Below, in pieces: positions 20,648-29,131 of a DNA stretch of 64,000 nucleotides. Source of the DNA: Psychromonas marina. Its GTDB lineage: Bacteria; Pseudomonadota; Gammaproteobacteria; Enterobacterales; Psychromonadaceae. The DNA is taken from contig NZ_BSPQ01000001.1 in the NCBI RefSeq assembly GCF_030161115.1, forward strand, positions 496,001-560,000, written 5' to 3'. Both the position numbers and the translations under genes were made by a program. A model generated the notes under the pieces. It saw only the letters and a program-made list of their open reading frames with translations. It did no database searches and was not told the DNA's origin. How positions within the stretch are numbered: position 1 is the stretch's first letter; every line of letters begins with the position of its first letter.

Positions 20648-21041
20648 TAGTTTGTTTTATTTTTCATGTTTTAATGAACCCAATAATTTTTCATTGCTGG
20701 TGTTTTTAGTATTTATTTTAGCGAAATAGCATGCATTTAACGTAATGTTCACATGGAGATAGAAAAATCAGTATATTAATTATCCCCAAATAAGCAGTCA
20801 AGAAAATATCAGTCTATTTAACCAGAGTGGCCACACGGTTACATTAACACTTACTATTAATAGTAGTATCGATGATATTAAAAAGGACGCTAGGGTGATT
20901 TAAACGTTGCAGTTATTTTAAAACTTGTTTACCTGACCATAAAAAATCAAAGCTGTTAGCTTAAAAACAACAAAGGCACATTAAATTGTAAGTTTTGCTG
21001 ATAGAAACAGGCTTTAAACTACCTAGTCTTTAGCTTTCTGC
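20648..21041. other. Gene-free gap between fbpA and flrC
   Basis: About 390 AT-rich bases. Apart from a weak terminator-like hairpin near its right side, I see no credible ORF, RNA gene or repeat. In Vibrio the fliE operon would normally follow flrC here; it is absent. Confidence 0.6.
20944..20962 (-). terminator. Weak terminator candidate after flrC
   Basis: On the minus strand AAGCT-AAC-AGCTT (20962-20950) is followed by TGATTTTTT. The five-base A/T-rich stem is marginal. Confidence 0.35.
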
Positions 21042-22418
21042 TTAGACTGGTAACGCAATACCTTGCTCTTTCATTCTTGCAATTTTATAACGTAAGGTAC
21101 GCGGACTAATCCCTAATAATTCAGCAACATCTTTTCGCTTACCAGAACAACTTTGTAATGCCTCCAAAATTATTTTTTGTTCTTGAACCTTAAGTCCTTT
21201 GCCAAGTGCAGCAGGTTCAATCATTGCCTCTATTTTTACCTCCTCAACATGTTGCTCAACGATTTGTTGTGCCTCGCAAATATGCTCAAACTGAATATCC
21301 TCTAGAATCAACACCGAGACGTCAATTTTTTGACCGTCAGATAATATCAGTGCGCGTTGCATGACATTATCGAGTTCACGCACATTACCAGGCCACGGAT
21401 AAGCTAATAATAACGATTTAGCTTGTTCTGTTAATATAGGGATTGGTTGATGTTGTGCTAATGCATGACGTGATAAAAGGTGTTCTGCTAACGGTAAAAT
21501 ATCCCCCTTACGTTTATTGAGTGGCAACCATTGCAGTGGGAATACATTTAAGCGGTAATAAAGATCTTCTCTAAAAGTGCCATCATCAACCGCTTTTTTA
21601 AGGTCTCTATTACTGGTAGCAAGAACACGAATATTGAGTTTAATGGTTTTACGGGATCCTAAACGTTCAACCTCACGTTCCTGTAAAACACGTAATAATT
21701 TAACTTGTAGATCCAACGGCATTTCGGTTATTTCATCTAGTAAAATAGTGCCATTTTGAGCCTGTTCAAATTTACCTGGACACGCTTGTACTGCGCCTGT
21801 AAATGCCCCCTTTTCATAACCAAATAGTGTTGATTCGAGCATGCTATCCGGTATTGCGCCACAGTTAATCGCTATAAATGCTTCTTCACTTCGTGCAGAT
21901 TGATCATGCAAAAAACGTGAAAGCACTTCCTTGCCGCTACCACTGGGGCCAGTTATCATTACCGATGCATCACTTAGCGCGACTTTACTGGCCATTTTAA
22001 ACATCTTCTCGGTACTGCTATCGCCATAAATAGGGGTGCATGATTCCACTTTATGCACAGCTACATAACGGCTTACTTGGCTCATTAATACTTGGGGCGA
22101 GAAAGGTTTGGCTAAATAGTCAATGGCACCATCACGAATCGCATTGACGGCATCATTAATCGTTGCATAGGCTGTCATCAATAACACAGGTAAAGTTGGA
22201 TATTTAGCTTTAATATTTTGTAGTAACGTTAAACCAGACATTCCCCCCATCTGTATATCACTGATCACCATGTCAAAGTTTTGCTGATTCAATATGATCA
22301 ATGCCGCTTCACCACTATCAACTTCATCACAGTGATAGCCCGCTAATAACAGCGTATCAACAAGCGCCTCACGTAAGCCCGCATCATCTTCAACAACTAA
22401 TAATCTTCCCTGTGACAT
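21042..22418 (-). CDS. flrC: FlrC-like sigma54 response regulator for flagellar genes
   Basis: NtrC-type activator phosphorylated by FlrB; in Vibrio it turns on class III flagellar promoters with sigma54. 458 residues. Receiver domain with phospho-acceptor D54 (VISDIQM), AAA+ domain with Walker A GPSGSGKE at 157-164, sigma54-contact GAFTGA at 204-209, Walker B TILLDEITEM, R-finger region, and a Fis-type helix-turn-helix at the C-terminus (RKDVAELLGISPRTLRYKIARM). ATG at 22418, one base after the flrB stop. Confidence 0.93.
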   Translation of the reverse strand: MSQGRLLVVEDDAGLREALVDTLLLAGYHCDEVDSGEAALIILNQQNFDMVISDIQMGGMSGLTLLQNIKAKYPTLPVLLMTAYATINDAVNAIRDGAIDYLAKPFSPQVLMSQVSRYVAVHKVESCTPIYGDSSTEKMFKMASKVALSDASVMITGPSGSGKEVLSRFLHDQSARSEEAFIAINCGAIPDSMLESTLFGYEKGAFTGAVQACPGKFEQAQNGTILLDEITEMPLDLQVKLLRVLQEREVERLGSRKTIKLNIRVLATSNRDLKKAVDDGTFREDLYYRLNVFPLQWLPLNKRKGDILPLAEHLLSRHALAQHQPIPILTEQAKSLLLAYPWPGNVRELDNVMQRALILSDGQKIDVSVLILEDIQFEHICEAQQIVEQHVEEVKIEAMIEPAALGKGLKVQEQKIILEALQSCSGKRKDVAELLGISPRTLRYKIARMKEQGIALPV

Positions 22419-22419
22419 A

Positions 22420-23535
22420 TTAACTTCCCACCGCTTGATTAAGGGCTATATTTTTATACTCGCCGACACGATGTAGCGGCAGCACCAAGGTAAAACAACT
22501 GCCTTTACCAAACTCTGACTTTACTTCTACGCTACCCTTATGTGATTGAGCAATCGACTGTACAACGGCTAAACCAAGCCCTGTGCCCTGTGATTTGGTA
22601 GTGTAAAATGCTTCCATCACCTTAGCGATATCCTGTTTTTCAATACCAGGACCATTATCCATCACTGAAATTTCGACCTCTCCCTCACCACGGCGCTGCG
22701 TACTGACATAAAGCTGTACCCCTTTTCCAGTCGCTTCAACTGCATTAGAGATAAGGTTGGTCATTGCACTCGCGAGCGCACTTTTATTCGCCATAATGAT
22801 AAGGTCAGGATCCGGTAAACGGCACTGCATATGGCCACCAACCTGCATTAACATCGTTTCACTGGCATCTTTTACTTGTTCAAACAGTGCCACTAACGAG
22901 ACCTCTTCAATAATTTTTCGATCGCCACTGCGTGCAAAAAGTAACATATCATTTACCTGCGTCTCTAGGTCATTTAAACGATTCATCAGTTTGCCTTGAA
23001 AACGCGAGCGTGAACTTTCTGTCAGGGTTTTATTCGCAAGGTTAGCGCCATATAACATCGCAGCGGAGAGTGGTGTTCTGATTTGATGTGCTAATGAAGC
23101 CACCATTTTACCGAGCGATGAAAGGCGTTTAAGTTTTGCAACATGCTCTTGCAGTTGACGTGTATCGGTCAGGTCAGTTAATAAAATAAGTTGACCAGGA
23201 CGACCATTGAGTGAAGAGATTGAGAGCTGAATCCGGCGACCATTTTTTAATGAAATCTCATGACCATCATCATTTTTTGGTGCAAAAGAGCGATCAATGA
23301 TATCACTCCAAAGCTGACCTTTAAGTGGCTCACCAAGTAACGTAAGCGCAACACGATTAGCTTGCTCGACAATTCCATTACCATCAATCACGATAAGCCC
23401 TGAGGGTAATTCGCTATACAGTTGGTCCATATAAGCCGCTTGTGCACGTAACTGTGTTAATTCACCAGCAAATGATTCTTGTTGTAACACACTGTTATCG
23501 TCTTGGGAATTCTGCTCTGGCTTATCACTGGTCAT
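22420..23535 (-). CDS. flrB: FlrB-like flagellar sensor histidine kinase
   Basis: Cytoplasmic kinase that phosphorylates FlrC. 371 residues, no membrane helix. PAS domain at about 35-125 (SGLIVIDGNGIVEQANRVAL), HisKA with phospho-histidine H150 (ASLAHQIRTPLS), HATPase_c with N-box NAVEATG, G1 DNGPGIEK and G2 GTGLGLAVVQS. ATG at 23535, preceded by a sigma54-type promoter. It is separated from flrA by a strong terminator, so flrBC can be expressed independently. Confidence 0.93.
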   Translation of the reverse strand: MTSDKPEQNSQDDNSVLQQESFAGELTQLRAQAAYMDQLYSELPSGLIVIDGNGIVEQANRVALTLLGEPLKGQLWSDIIDRSFAPKNDDGHEISLKNGRRIQLSISSLNGRPGQLILLTDLTDTRQLQEHVAKLKRLSSLGKMVASLAHQIRTPLSAAMLYGANLANKTLTESSRSRFQGKLMNRLNDLETQVNDMLLFARSGDRKIIEEVSLVALFEQVKDASETMLMQVGGHMQCRLPDPDLIIMANKSALASAMTNLISNAVEATGKGVQLYVSTQRRGEGEVEISVMDNGPGIEKQDIAKVMEAFYTTKSQGTGLGLAVVQSIAQSHKGSVEVKSEFGKGSCFTLVLPLHRVGEYKNIALNQAVGS

Positions 23536-23572
23536 TTTATCACCTACTTAAAAGTTTGCTCTGACAAGCTTT

Positions 23573-23590
23573 AAGCACAATTTATGCCAA
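23573..23590 (-). promoter_or_regulatory. Sigma54-type promoter of flrBC
   Basis: TTGGCATAAATTGTGCTT on the minus strand: the invariant GG (-24) and GC (-12) are spaced by ten bases. Predicted start near 23563, about 28 bases before flrB. In Vibrio the FlrA protein activates this promoter class. Confidence 0.75.
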
Positions 23591-23649
23591 CACAGAAAAC
23601 CTCATTAAAAACAGCAAATTAAAACACCTTAGCCACAAAAATGACAGCT

Positions 23650-23672
23650 AAAAAAGCCCATATTAATGGGCT
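23650..23672 (-). terminator. Intrinsic terminator after flrA
   Basis: On the minus strand AGCCCAT-TAAT-ATGGGCT followed by TTTTTT. It sits 42 bases beyond the flrA stop and upstream of the flrBC promoter. Confidence 0.9.
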
Positions 23673-23713
23673 AGCAGTTATTACTTAACAGAGGTGAAGT
23701 GGCTAAATATCAA

Positions 23714-25159
23714 TCAACCATCTTTATTTAATCCATATTTTTTCATTTTTTCAACTAAAGTTGTACGACGCATCGAAAGTAGTTCAGCTGCATGGGAGAC
23801 AACACCATCTTGGCTTTCAAGTGCTTGACGAATCATCTCTATTTCAAATTCAGTGATCTTATTTTTTAAATTCATTCCCTCTGGAGGAAGATGCCCTAAA
23901 AACCCTTGTGAACCATCAAACACATCTGCGTCTTCGACAACAACAGGTGCTCCACCAAACATGCCGGATAACGCATCACGCTCAGCTAACAATTCTTGTT
24001 CTTCGCTAAACTGTATCTGTTCAACCTCTTCACCTTGGGCATCGAGATAACGATACTTGATAGGCAGATCATTTAGGTCAATAATTTTATTCGCATGAAG
24101 AATAAGTAGTCGCTCTAAAAGATTTGAAAGTTCGCGTACATTACCCGGCCAATTATGTTGCATCAGAGAATCAAGGGCGCGTTGTGTAAAACGTAATGTC
24201 GCTTTATGATCCACTTCATGACGTGATAATAACTCTTGCAATAATAGAGGAATATCTTCCTGTCGTTCACGAAGAGCAGGCTTTTCAATAGGAAAAACAT
24301 TTAGTCGATAATAAAGATCTTCGCGGAACTCACCTTTCTCTATAAGAGCTTCTAAATTACGATGGGTTGCTGCAATAACACGTACATCAGCCTGTAATGA
24401 TTTAGTACCACCGACACGTTCAAAGGTACGCTCCTGTAAAACACGTAATAATTTCACCTGCATCGGCATTGGCATATCGCCGATCTCATCCAAGAAAAGA
24501 GTACCACCAGCAGCTAATTCAAAACGCCCTTTACGTGATGAGAAAGCGCCCGTAAAGGCTCCTTTTTCGTGTCCAAATAGCTCACTTTCTAACAGCTCAG
24601 CAGGAATAGCACCACAGTTTACGGGTACAAAAGGGCCTTTTTTGCGATTAGAGACGTCATGGATTGAGCGAGCAACGACCTCTTTACCCGTGCCTGACTC
24701 GCCTAAAATGAGTACGTTAGCTTTGCTATCTGAAACCTGCTCAATAAGATAACGTATCTCTTGGATGCGCGCCCCACGGCCAACTAATGATTTGGTCAGA
24801 TAATTATTGGATTTTTGTAATTTTTTGCCGGGATTATGAAATGATTGGCAGTAATGCAACAGTTGTGTGAGCTGCTCATAAACAATCGGTAATGTTAATG
24901 TACCAATATGATTATTCAGAGAGAGAGCTTTAACGCCTTGCAGTGTCAAAAATGGTAATTGAGAAAAGCGAGTCGAGATCTCTTCAGGAAGTGCATCACC
25001 GTAAATAATTGCAAGTGGTTTACGCTCATCAACACGTTTTGATAGGCATGCTTTTTCAACAGCTTCACATGCTTCACCAACAAAGTGCAATACGGTTTTT
25101 AAAACATCGAATTGCTTTGCTTCCATTGCCACTAAATAGACTGGCGCTCTTTCTTCCAT
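23714..25159 (-). CDS. flrA: FlrA/FleQ-like flagellar master regulator
   Basis: Top-level sigma54 activator of the flagellar cascade. 481 residues. The N-terminal domain (1-125) is FleQ/FlrA-like and lacks the acidic cluster of a true receiver. AAA+ domain with Walker A GESGTGKE at 153-160, GAFTGA at 200-205 and Walker [12 protein letters not shown]-terminal Fis-type helix-turn-helix [20 protein letters not shown]. FleQ of Pseudomonas also binds c-di-GMP; whether this protein does cannot be told. ATG at 25159. Confidence 0.93.
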   Translation of the reverse strand: MEERAPVYLVAMEAKQFDVLKTVLHFVGEACEAVEKACLSKRVDERKPLAIIYGDALPEEISTRFSQLPFLTLQGVKALSLNNHIGTLTLPIVYEQLTQLLHYCQSFHNPGKKLQKSNNYLTKSLVGRGARIQEIRYLIEQVSDSKANVLILGESGTGKEVVARSIHDVSNRKKGPFVPVNCGAIPAELLESELFGHEKGAFTGAFSSRKGRFELAAGGTLFLDEIGDMPMPMQVKLLRVLQERTFERVGGTKSLQADVRVIAATHRNLEALIEKGEFREDLYYRLNVFPIEKPALRERQEDIPLLLQELLSRHEVDHKATLRFTQRALDSLMQHNWPGNVRELSNLLERLLILHANKIIDLNDLPIKYRYLDAQGEEVEQIQFSEEQELLAERDALSGMFGGAPVVVEDADVFDGSQGFLGHLPPEGMNLKNKITEFEIEMIRQALESQDGVVSHAAELLSMRRTTLVEKMKKYGLNKDG

Positions 25160-25202
25160 AGAATAGACTCACTAAATTTAAGTTTGCGCTATTTTATGCC
25201 AC

Positions 25203-25232
25203 TTTTTAGCAAATAGGGACTTTAAAAGTCAA
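25203..25232 (-). promoter_or_regulatory. Candidate sigma70 promoter of flrA
   Basis: On the minus strand TTGACT (25232-25227), an 18-base spacer and TAAAAA (25208-25203). The -35 lies within a GACTTTAAAAGTC palindrome. It would give a leader of about 37 bases. The match is moderate. Confidence 0.35.
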
Positions 25233-25322
25233 AAACATGACGATGTCTATTAAATGACAAATGGATATTGATTTGACTTGAAATATGTTCAAAAAAATAG
25301 TTAATAACAGAGGCCTTGCAGA

Positions 25323-25340
25323 TAGGCTTAAATATTGCAT
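25323..25340 (+). promoter_or_regulatory. Sigma54-type promoter of fliS-fliT
   Basis: TAGGCTTAAATATTGCAT: GG and GC are ten bases apart and the -12 half is a good TTGCA. Predicted start near 25350, giving a leader of about 150 bases before fliS. Apart from this site and the flrA promoter, the 340-base flrA/fliS gap shows nothing else I can support. Confidence 0.65.
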
Positions 25341-25499
25341 AATAAATACAGTAATAAAGACTGGATGTCAGTGTGCTTCAGTAAGTTCACTAAAACAGAA
25401 CACAAATAAACTTAAAACCATTGATAATAAAGATATATTTATATGTGGTTATGGTAACTGTTTACAATAAATTTTAAATGGGTAGTAAAGGAAAATATT

Positions 25500-25895
25500 A
25501 TGCGTCGCTCTATTCAACAATATCAAAGCACAAATCTTTCACATATCGAACAAGCTGATCCTCATACTCTTATTTCATTAATTATGCAGCATATACTCGG
25601 TAATTTGGCTGGTGCAAAAGGGGCTATCGATCGTAAAGAAATAGAAAATAAAAATAAAATGCTCGGTAAAGTCATCGGTTTGATTGGTGAGCTTCAAGAT
25701 AGCTTAGATATGGAAAAAGGCGGAGAGATTTCAACCAATTTATATAGCTTATATGCTTATATGATAAGCCAAGTAACCCAAGCGAATATAAAAAATGATG
25801 TCTCACTATTAACGGAGGTTATCTCGCTGATTTCTGAAATAAAATCAGGGTGGGATGGTATTCCTCAAGATATTCGTCAACAATATAATCGCTAG
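25500..25895 (+). CDS. fliS: FliS flagellin export chaperone
   Basis: Cytoplasmic chaperone that binds the flagellin C-terminus before export. 131 residues, predicted helical bundle. The N-terminus RRSIQQYQSTNLSHIEQADPH and LISLIMQHILGNLAGAKGAI are the FliS core; NLYSLYAYMISQVTQANIKND is the conserved later helix. ATG at 25500 with AAAGGA upstream. It is oriented opposite to fliD and flagellin, unlike the usual fliD-fliT-fliS order. Confidence 0.92.
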   Translation: MRRSIQQYQSTNLSHIEQADPHTLISLIMQHILGNLAGAKGAIDRKEIENKNKMLGKVIGLIGELQDSLDMEKGGEISTNLYSLYAYMISQVTQANIKNDVSLLTEVISLISEIKSGWDGIPQDIRQQYNR

Positions 25896-25920
25896 TTTTG
25901 ATGCCTAATAAGAGATAATA

Positions 25921-26220
25921 ATGACTAACAGCCAAGCACAACTTGAGCAGCTTTTTGAACTTGAAAAACAACTCCATACCCTGTTAGATGATGAATTGTA
26001 TAGCCAGTTTCAACAGCAGCAGGTGCTTTTTAGTGATAAAATAAACCACCTGCTTGATAGTCAACCTGAAGCGCAGCTAATCGATAATCTTGAACAACTA
26101 AAAAAGCTTGATCATGCTGTTCAGTCATTGCAAATGCGTGCAGATGATTGCTTTAAAAGCTTAAAAGAGAAGTCATTATTGATGCAACGTAACAAAAATA
26201 AAATAAAGGCATATAAATAA
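25921..26220 (+). CDS. fliT: FliT-like flagellar chaperone (FlaI type)
   Basis: 99 residues, almost entirely helical with heptad-like leucines (LEQLFELEKQLHTLLDDELY; LKKLDHAVQSLQMRADDC). Small size, helical content and position next to fliS suggest the FliT/FlaI family, which caps FliD before export; sequence motifs in this family are weak, so the call rests mainly on context. ATG at 25921, 25 bases after fliS, probably co-transcribed. Confidence 0.7.
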   Translation: MTNSQAQLEQLFELEKQLHTLLDDELYSQFQQQQVLFSDKINHLLDSQPEAQLIDNLEQLKKLDHAVQSLQMRADDCFKSLKEKSLLMQRNKNKIKAYK

Positions 26221-26301
26221 GCACAATCAATAACGTTGCTTTTATTTTATTACGCTTAGATCAAAATAAAGAATAGGTAATAATGCTCTGTCGTTAAATT
26301 T

Positions 26302-26382
26302 GGTAATGCAGATGAAACAGATTTCAGCGTGACCGAAGATGGGCTAAAAGCGGCAAGATTTTGCCCTTTGCTGTAAATAGCG
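26302..26382 (+). pseudogene. Possible coding remnant in the fliT-fliD gap
   Basis: One plus-strand frame reads VKFGNADETDFSVTEDG and continues to a TAA near 26382 without a start codon; two stops lie just upstream. The Asp/Thr-rich text resembles adhesin or cadherin-like repeats, but 27 codons are too few to assign a family. It may be chance. Confidence 0.2.
26352..26365. terminator. Weak hairpin between convergent fliT and fliD
   Basis: GGCAA-GATT-TTGCC; on the minus strand it is followed by GCTTTTAG. It is the only terminator-like element between the converging genes and is weak in both directions. Confidence 0.3.
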
Positions 26383-26383
26383 A

Positions 26384-26462
26384 AACACGGCTGTAAAATA
26401 TTTGTATTAAAAATTATAAATAATGAACTAACAAAGCAAATATTTACGCCTTAAGCCGTGTT
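26384..26462. repeat. 79-bp imperfect inverted repeat abutting the fliD stop
   Basis: Outer arms AACACGGC (26384-26391) and GCCGTGTT (26455-26462) are perfect complements; inner arms AAATATTTG (26396-26404) and CAAATATTT (26437-26445) also pair. The right arm overlaps the fliD stop codon. No T-run follows, so its function is unknown; a bidirectional terminator or the scar of a small mobile repeat are possible. Confidence 0.55.
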
Positions 26463-28533
26463 AATTATCACGCGTATAACCAGGTAGTGCATCTAAAGTA
26501 CTCTTCAAATATTCACGCGTACTATTTAAGTTTGAAACAGCCATATCCATCGCATTGAAGGATTTAAACAAGCGCGCTTCTAACTTATCCATACGGTAGT
26601 TTAAGGTTTCGAGTTTATCCTCTTCCGACCATATCTTTTTGTATAAAGAATCTACTTTTGAGTCGATCATGCCATCACTGGATTCTACATCACCAATTGA
26701 GTCGCTGATATTAAGATCGATAATACCATCGAGCACATTATTCATGATCTTAGTTAACCCTTCAGCATAGGTTACTTCACCACGAGGCCCTAATGCACCG
26801 CCTTCGATAAGCAACTTCATGCCCGTTGAATCGCCCTCTTCCGAAAGTAAATATTGTCCATCAGCGTAAGCAGGTTTGCCATCAATAGTACCGGCGGCAT
26901 TAATACCATTAACTCCCCCTGACACATCAAACCCGAGATCAGATAAAAAATCACTATCTACTTGAGTAAATGCAACGGTAGATCTTTCTCCATATCGATT
27001 AGAATTAACCGTCAGGCTACCAAGATCATTAACAACACTTACCTTAATTTTATTTTCTACAAAGTTACTATCTGAGTTAATTTGTGACTGCATTTCGGTA
27101 GCAAGATCTTCAATCGAAGCGTAGCTTTTCTGCCTCAGGTTAATATCACCTGACAGATAGCCATCAACACGCATAGTAAAAGAATCATTGTCGTCATTAA
27201 TGGTAAAAGGGAAGGTTAATCCACTAATGTCAGCACCTGTTAATGTGCCTTGTGTGGCAAGCTGTGTCACCTCTACAGGATAAGATCCAGGCTTCGTTAA
27301 GCTATTATTGCTGTCAAAACTAATTTGAGGATCAGTCGATCCCCCCGATGCAGTAAAAAACTCAGCAACACTAGGCATATCACTCTTTAATACCTCTGCA
27401 AATTTAGCGGCATCCAAGGTTAATGTTCCATCACGCTCAGTCAACATACCGAGATCAGAAAAACTACGAACGCTACCTTCGATATGGCTCACTTGGGTAT
27501 TTAGCACTGAACGCATCTGCTCACGGATACTGCGGACGGTGGAGTCACCATTCAAAATACCGCCATCACTGCCTGTACCACCTGCGGCCGTTAATTCATT
27601 CATTTTACTAATAGTACTATTGTAGTTTTCAACAAACGCTTCTATTTGTTCTTGTACCTTTGTGGTGTCTTGATTAATTCTCAGCGTAACTTTTTTACCC
27701 ACTTCTGTTTCGCCATATAGATTCAGCGTCACACCTTCAATCACATTAGTAACTTCATTGCTGCTGCTGCTAATATCGATACCATTCATATCAATCAATG
27801 CATCTTGAGCGGCTGCAGTTTGCTGTAAGCTTTTGTTCGTCTCACTGTAAGTAAAGCGAGAAAGGCCGACACCATCATCGACTAAACCACCATCCTCATC
27901 TGCAACCGTCATTTCAATGGCGCTTGTTTCCCCAGTCTCTTTACTGGTTAATACTAAGCGATAATTGGTACCATCATTAATAATCGAGGCAGACACACTA
28001 TAGTTATTTTCTTTATCATTAATGGTATCACGCATTAATGTCAGCGAATTATTACTACTATCTATGGTTAAGCTTTCCACAGGCTTATTAGGGTCGACGG
28101 AAAAACTACCATCGACATCACTGTAACTTCCAAAACGAAAAGAGATCACGCCAGTACCGATAGGCTCGTTAACATCCTCTATATTATCTGCAGCAGAGGT
28201 TATTAATGTATGTGCTTGTGCGCGCTGTTTTACTTCAAACTCCCACGTTCCTGTTGCAGCTCCTATGCCTAAGGTTGCATCAAGTATTTCATCATCACTT
28301 GTTGAAGCGTTAGCCGCTGAAAATGTGGAGTTATAACCGAGATCGGAGTAGGAGGATTTAAACTCTGAGAGTTCACTATTAAGCATACCATAGGCTGAAA
28401 TTTGGGCTGTCGCATCGGCTGATGCCTTCATTATTTTTGCGGTTGCGGGATCTTTTTCGGCGTTCACCATCGCGGTCACGATACCATTAATATCTAATCC
28501 TGACCCCATGCCAGTGGAAGTGATTGAAGACAT
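26461..28533 (-). CDS. fliD: FliD flagellar filament cap (HAP2)
   Basis: Caps the growing filament and helps flagellin fold. 690 residues, longer than the roughly 470 of E. coli. N-terminal FliD_N segment (MSSITSTGMGSGLDINGIVTAMVNAEK) and C-terminal FliD_C helices (KIWSEEDKLETLNYRMDKLEARLFKSF is represented as two coils near 640-670). A Flagellin_IN-like stretch (TQGTLTGADISGLTF) lies in the enlarged middle. ATG at 28533. A sigma54-type promoter lies immediately upstream, separate from flaG. Confidence 0.93.
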   Translation of the reverse strand: MSSITSTGMGSGLDINGIVTAMVNAEKDPATAKIMKASADATAQISAYGMLNSELSEFKSSYSDLGYNSTFSAANASTSDDEILDATLGIGAATGTWEFEVKQRAQAHTLITSAADNIEDVNEPIGTGVISFRFGSYSDVDGSFSVDPNKPVESLTIDSSNNSLTLMRDTINDKENNYSVSASIINDGTNYRLVLTSKETGETSAIEMTVADEDGGLVDDGVGLSRFTYSETNKSLQQTAAAQDALIDMNGIDISSSSNEVTNVIEGVTLNLYGETEVGKKVTLRINQDTTKVQEQIEAFVENYNSTISKMNELTAAGGTGSDGGILNGDSTVRSIREQMRSVLNTQVSHIEGSVRSFSDLGMLTERDGTLTLDAAKFAEVLKSDMPSVAEFFTASGGSTDPQISFDSNNSLTKPGSYPVEVTQLATQGTLTGADISGLTFPFTINDDNDSFTMRVDGYLSGDINLRQKSYASIEDLATEMQSQINSDSNFVENKIKVSVVNDLGSLTVNSNRYGERSTVAFTQVDSDFLSDLGFDVSGGVNGINAAGTIDGKPAYADGQYLLSEEGDSTGMKLLIEGGALGPRGEVTYAEGLTKIMNNVLDGIIDLNISDSIGDVESSDGMIDSKVDSLYKKIWSEEDKLETLNYRMDKLEARLFKSFNAMDMAVSNLNSTREYLKSTLDALPGYTRDN

Positions 28534-28591
28534 TATAACTCCTGACTTAATTGCGAAAGTGAATTTTCAAAATAATGAACCGACATAAAAC

Positions 28592-28609
28592 ATGCAAAAA
28601 TCAAGCCAA
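28592..28609 (-). promoter_or_regulatory. Sigma54-type promoter of fliD
   Basis: TTGGCTTGATTTTTGCAT on the minus strand, GG-N10-GC with a consensus TTTGCA -12 half. It lies between flaG and fliD; the predicted start is near 28582, about 50 bases before fliD. Confidence 0.75.
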
Positions 28610-28630
28610 ACAAGAAAAAATACCGAGTAA

Positions 28631-29023
28631 TTAAACTTCAGTATCGAACAAGATACCAGCTACATCATCCATTTTTTTACGTAATACAACTAACTCTTCA
28701 GAAGGGATCTGACGAATAACCTCCTCGGTTTCACCATCTTTTACCGAGATAATCGCCTGCCCCAGTTCTTCATCGATAGTGAAAGAGAGATTACGTTGCA
28801 TACTTTGCATAAAAGTATTCAACTCATCAATCACGTTATCAACCTCTTGCTCAGACGTTGCTTTTTGTTTTTCAGTTGCTTGCAATGCACTCATTTTCTC
28901 TAAAGCGCTGCTAGTTAGTGTTGCTGTTGACGCTTTATTGACACTTTTTACAGTTGCAGTCTCAGTCGTTAAACTACCGCCTGCAGATGTTAATATAGAT
29001 GTTGAAACCGTTAAGTCAGACAT
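28631..29023 (-). CDS. flaG: FlaG family flagellar protein
   Basis: 130 residues with the FlaG core in the C-terminal half (LNTFMQSMQRNLSFTIDEEL, then GQAIISVKDGETEEVIRQIP followed by SEELVVLRKKM). Family members affect filament length; biochemical role unclear. The N-terminal 50 residues are Ser/Thr/Ala-rich and disordered. ATG at 29023. It lies downstream of the flagellin terminator with only 30 bases between, so expression probably depends on read-through. Confidence 0.9.
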   Translation of the reverse strand: MSDLTVSTSILTSAGGSLTTETATVKSVNKASTATLTSSALEKMSALQATEKQKATSEQEVDNVIDELNTFMQSMQRNLSFTIDEELGQAIISVKDGETEEVIRQIPSEELVVLRKKMDDVAGILFDTEV

Positions 29024-29053
29024 ATAACCTCCAATTTAATCTCTCTATTAAAA

Positions 29054-29084
29054 ACAAAAAAAGCCCCCTATCAAAATAGGGAGC
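29054..29084 (-). terminator. Intrinsic terminator after the downstream flagellin
   Basis: On the minus strand GCTCCCTA-(6 nt)-TAGGGGGC followed by TTTTTTTG. Confidence 0.9.
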
Positions 29085-29131
29085 TGTTGTATCACTTTAT
29101 TACTGGCATCCCAGACAATTTATCAAAGTAC

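Noticed and set aside
20880-20962. Possible small RNA in the flrC-fbpA gap
   Set aside because: There is only a five-base hairpin with a T-run and no convincing promoter before it; evidence is too thin for an RNA call.
25285-25470. 61-codon plus-strand frame upstream of fliS
   Set aside because: It spans the sigma54-type promoter, has no Shine-Dalgarno sequence and no family resemblance; its composition looks like AT-rich non-coding DNA.
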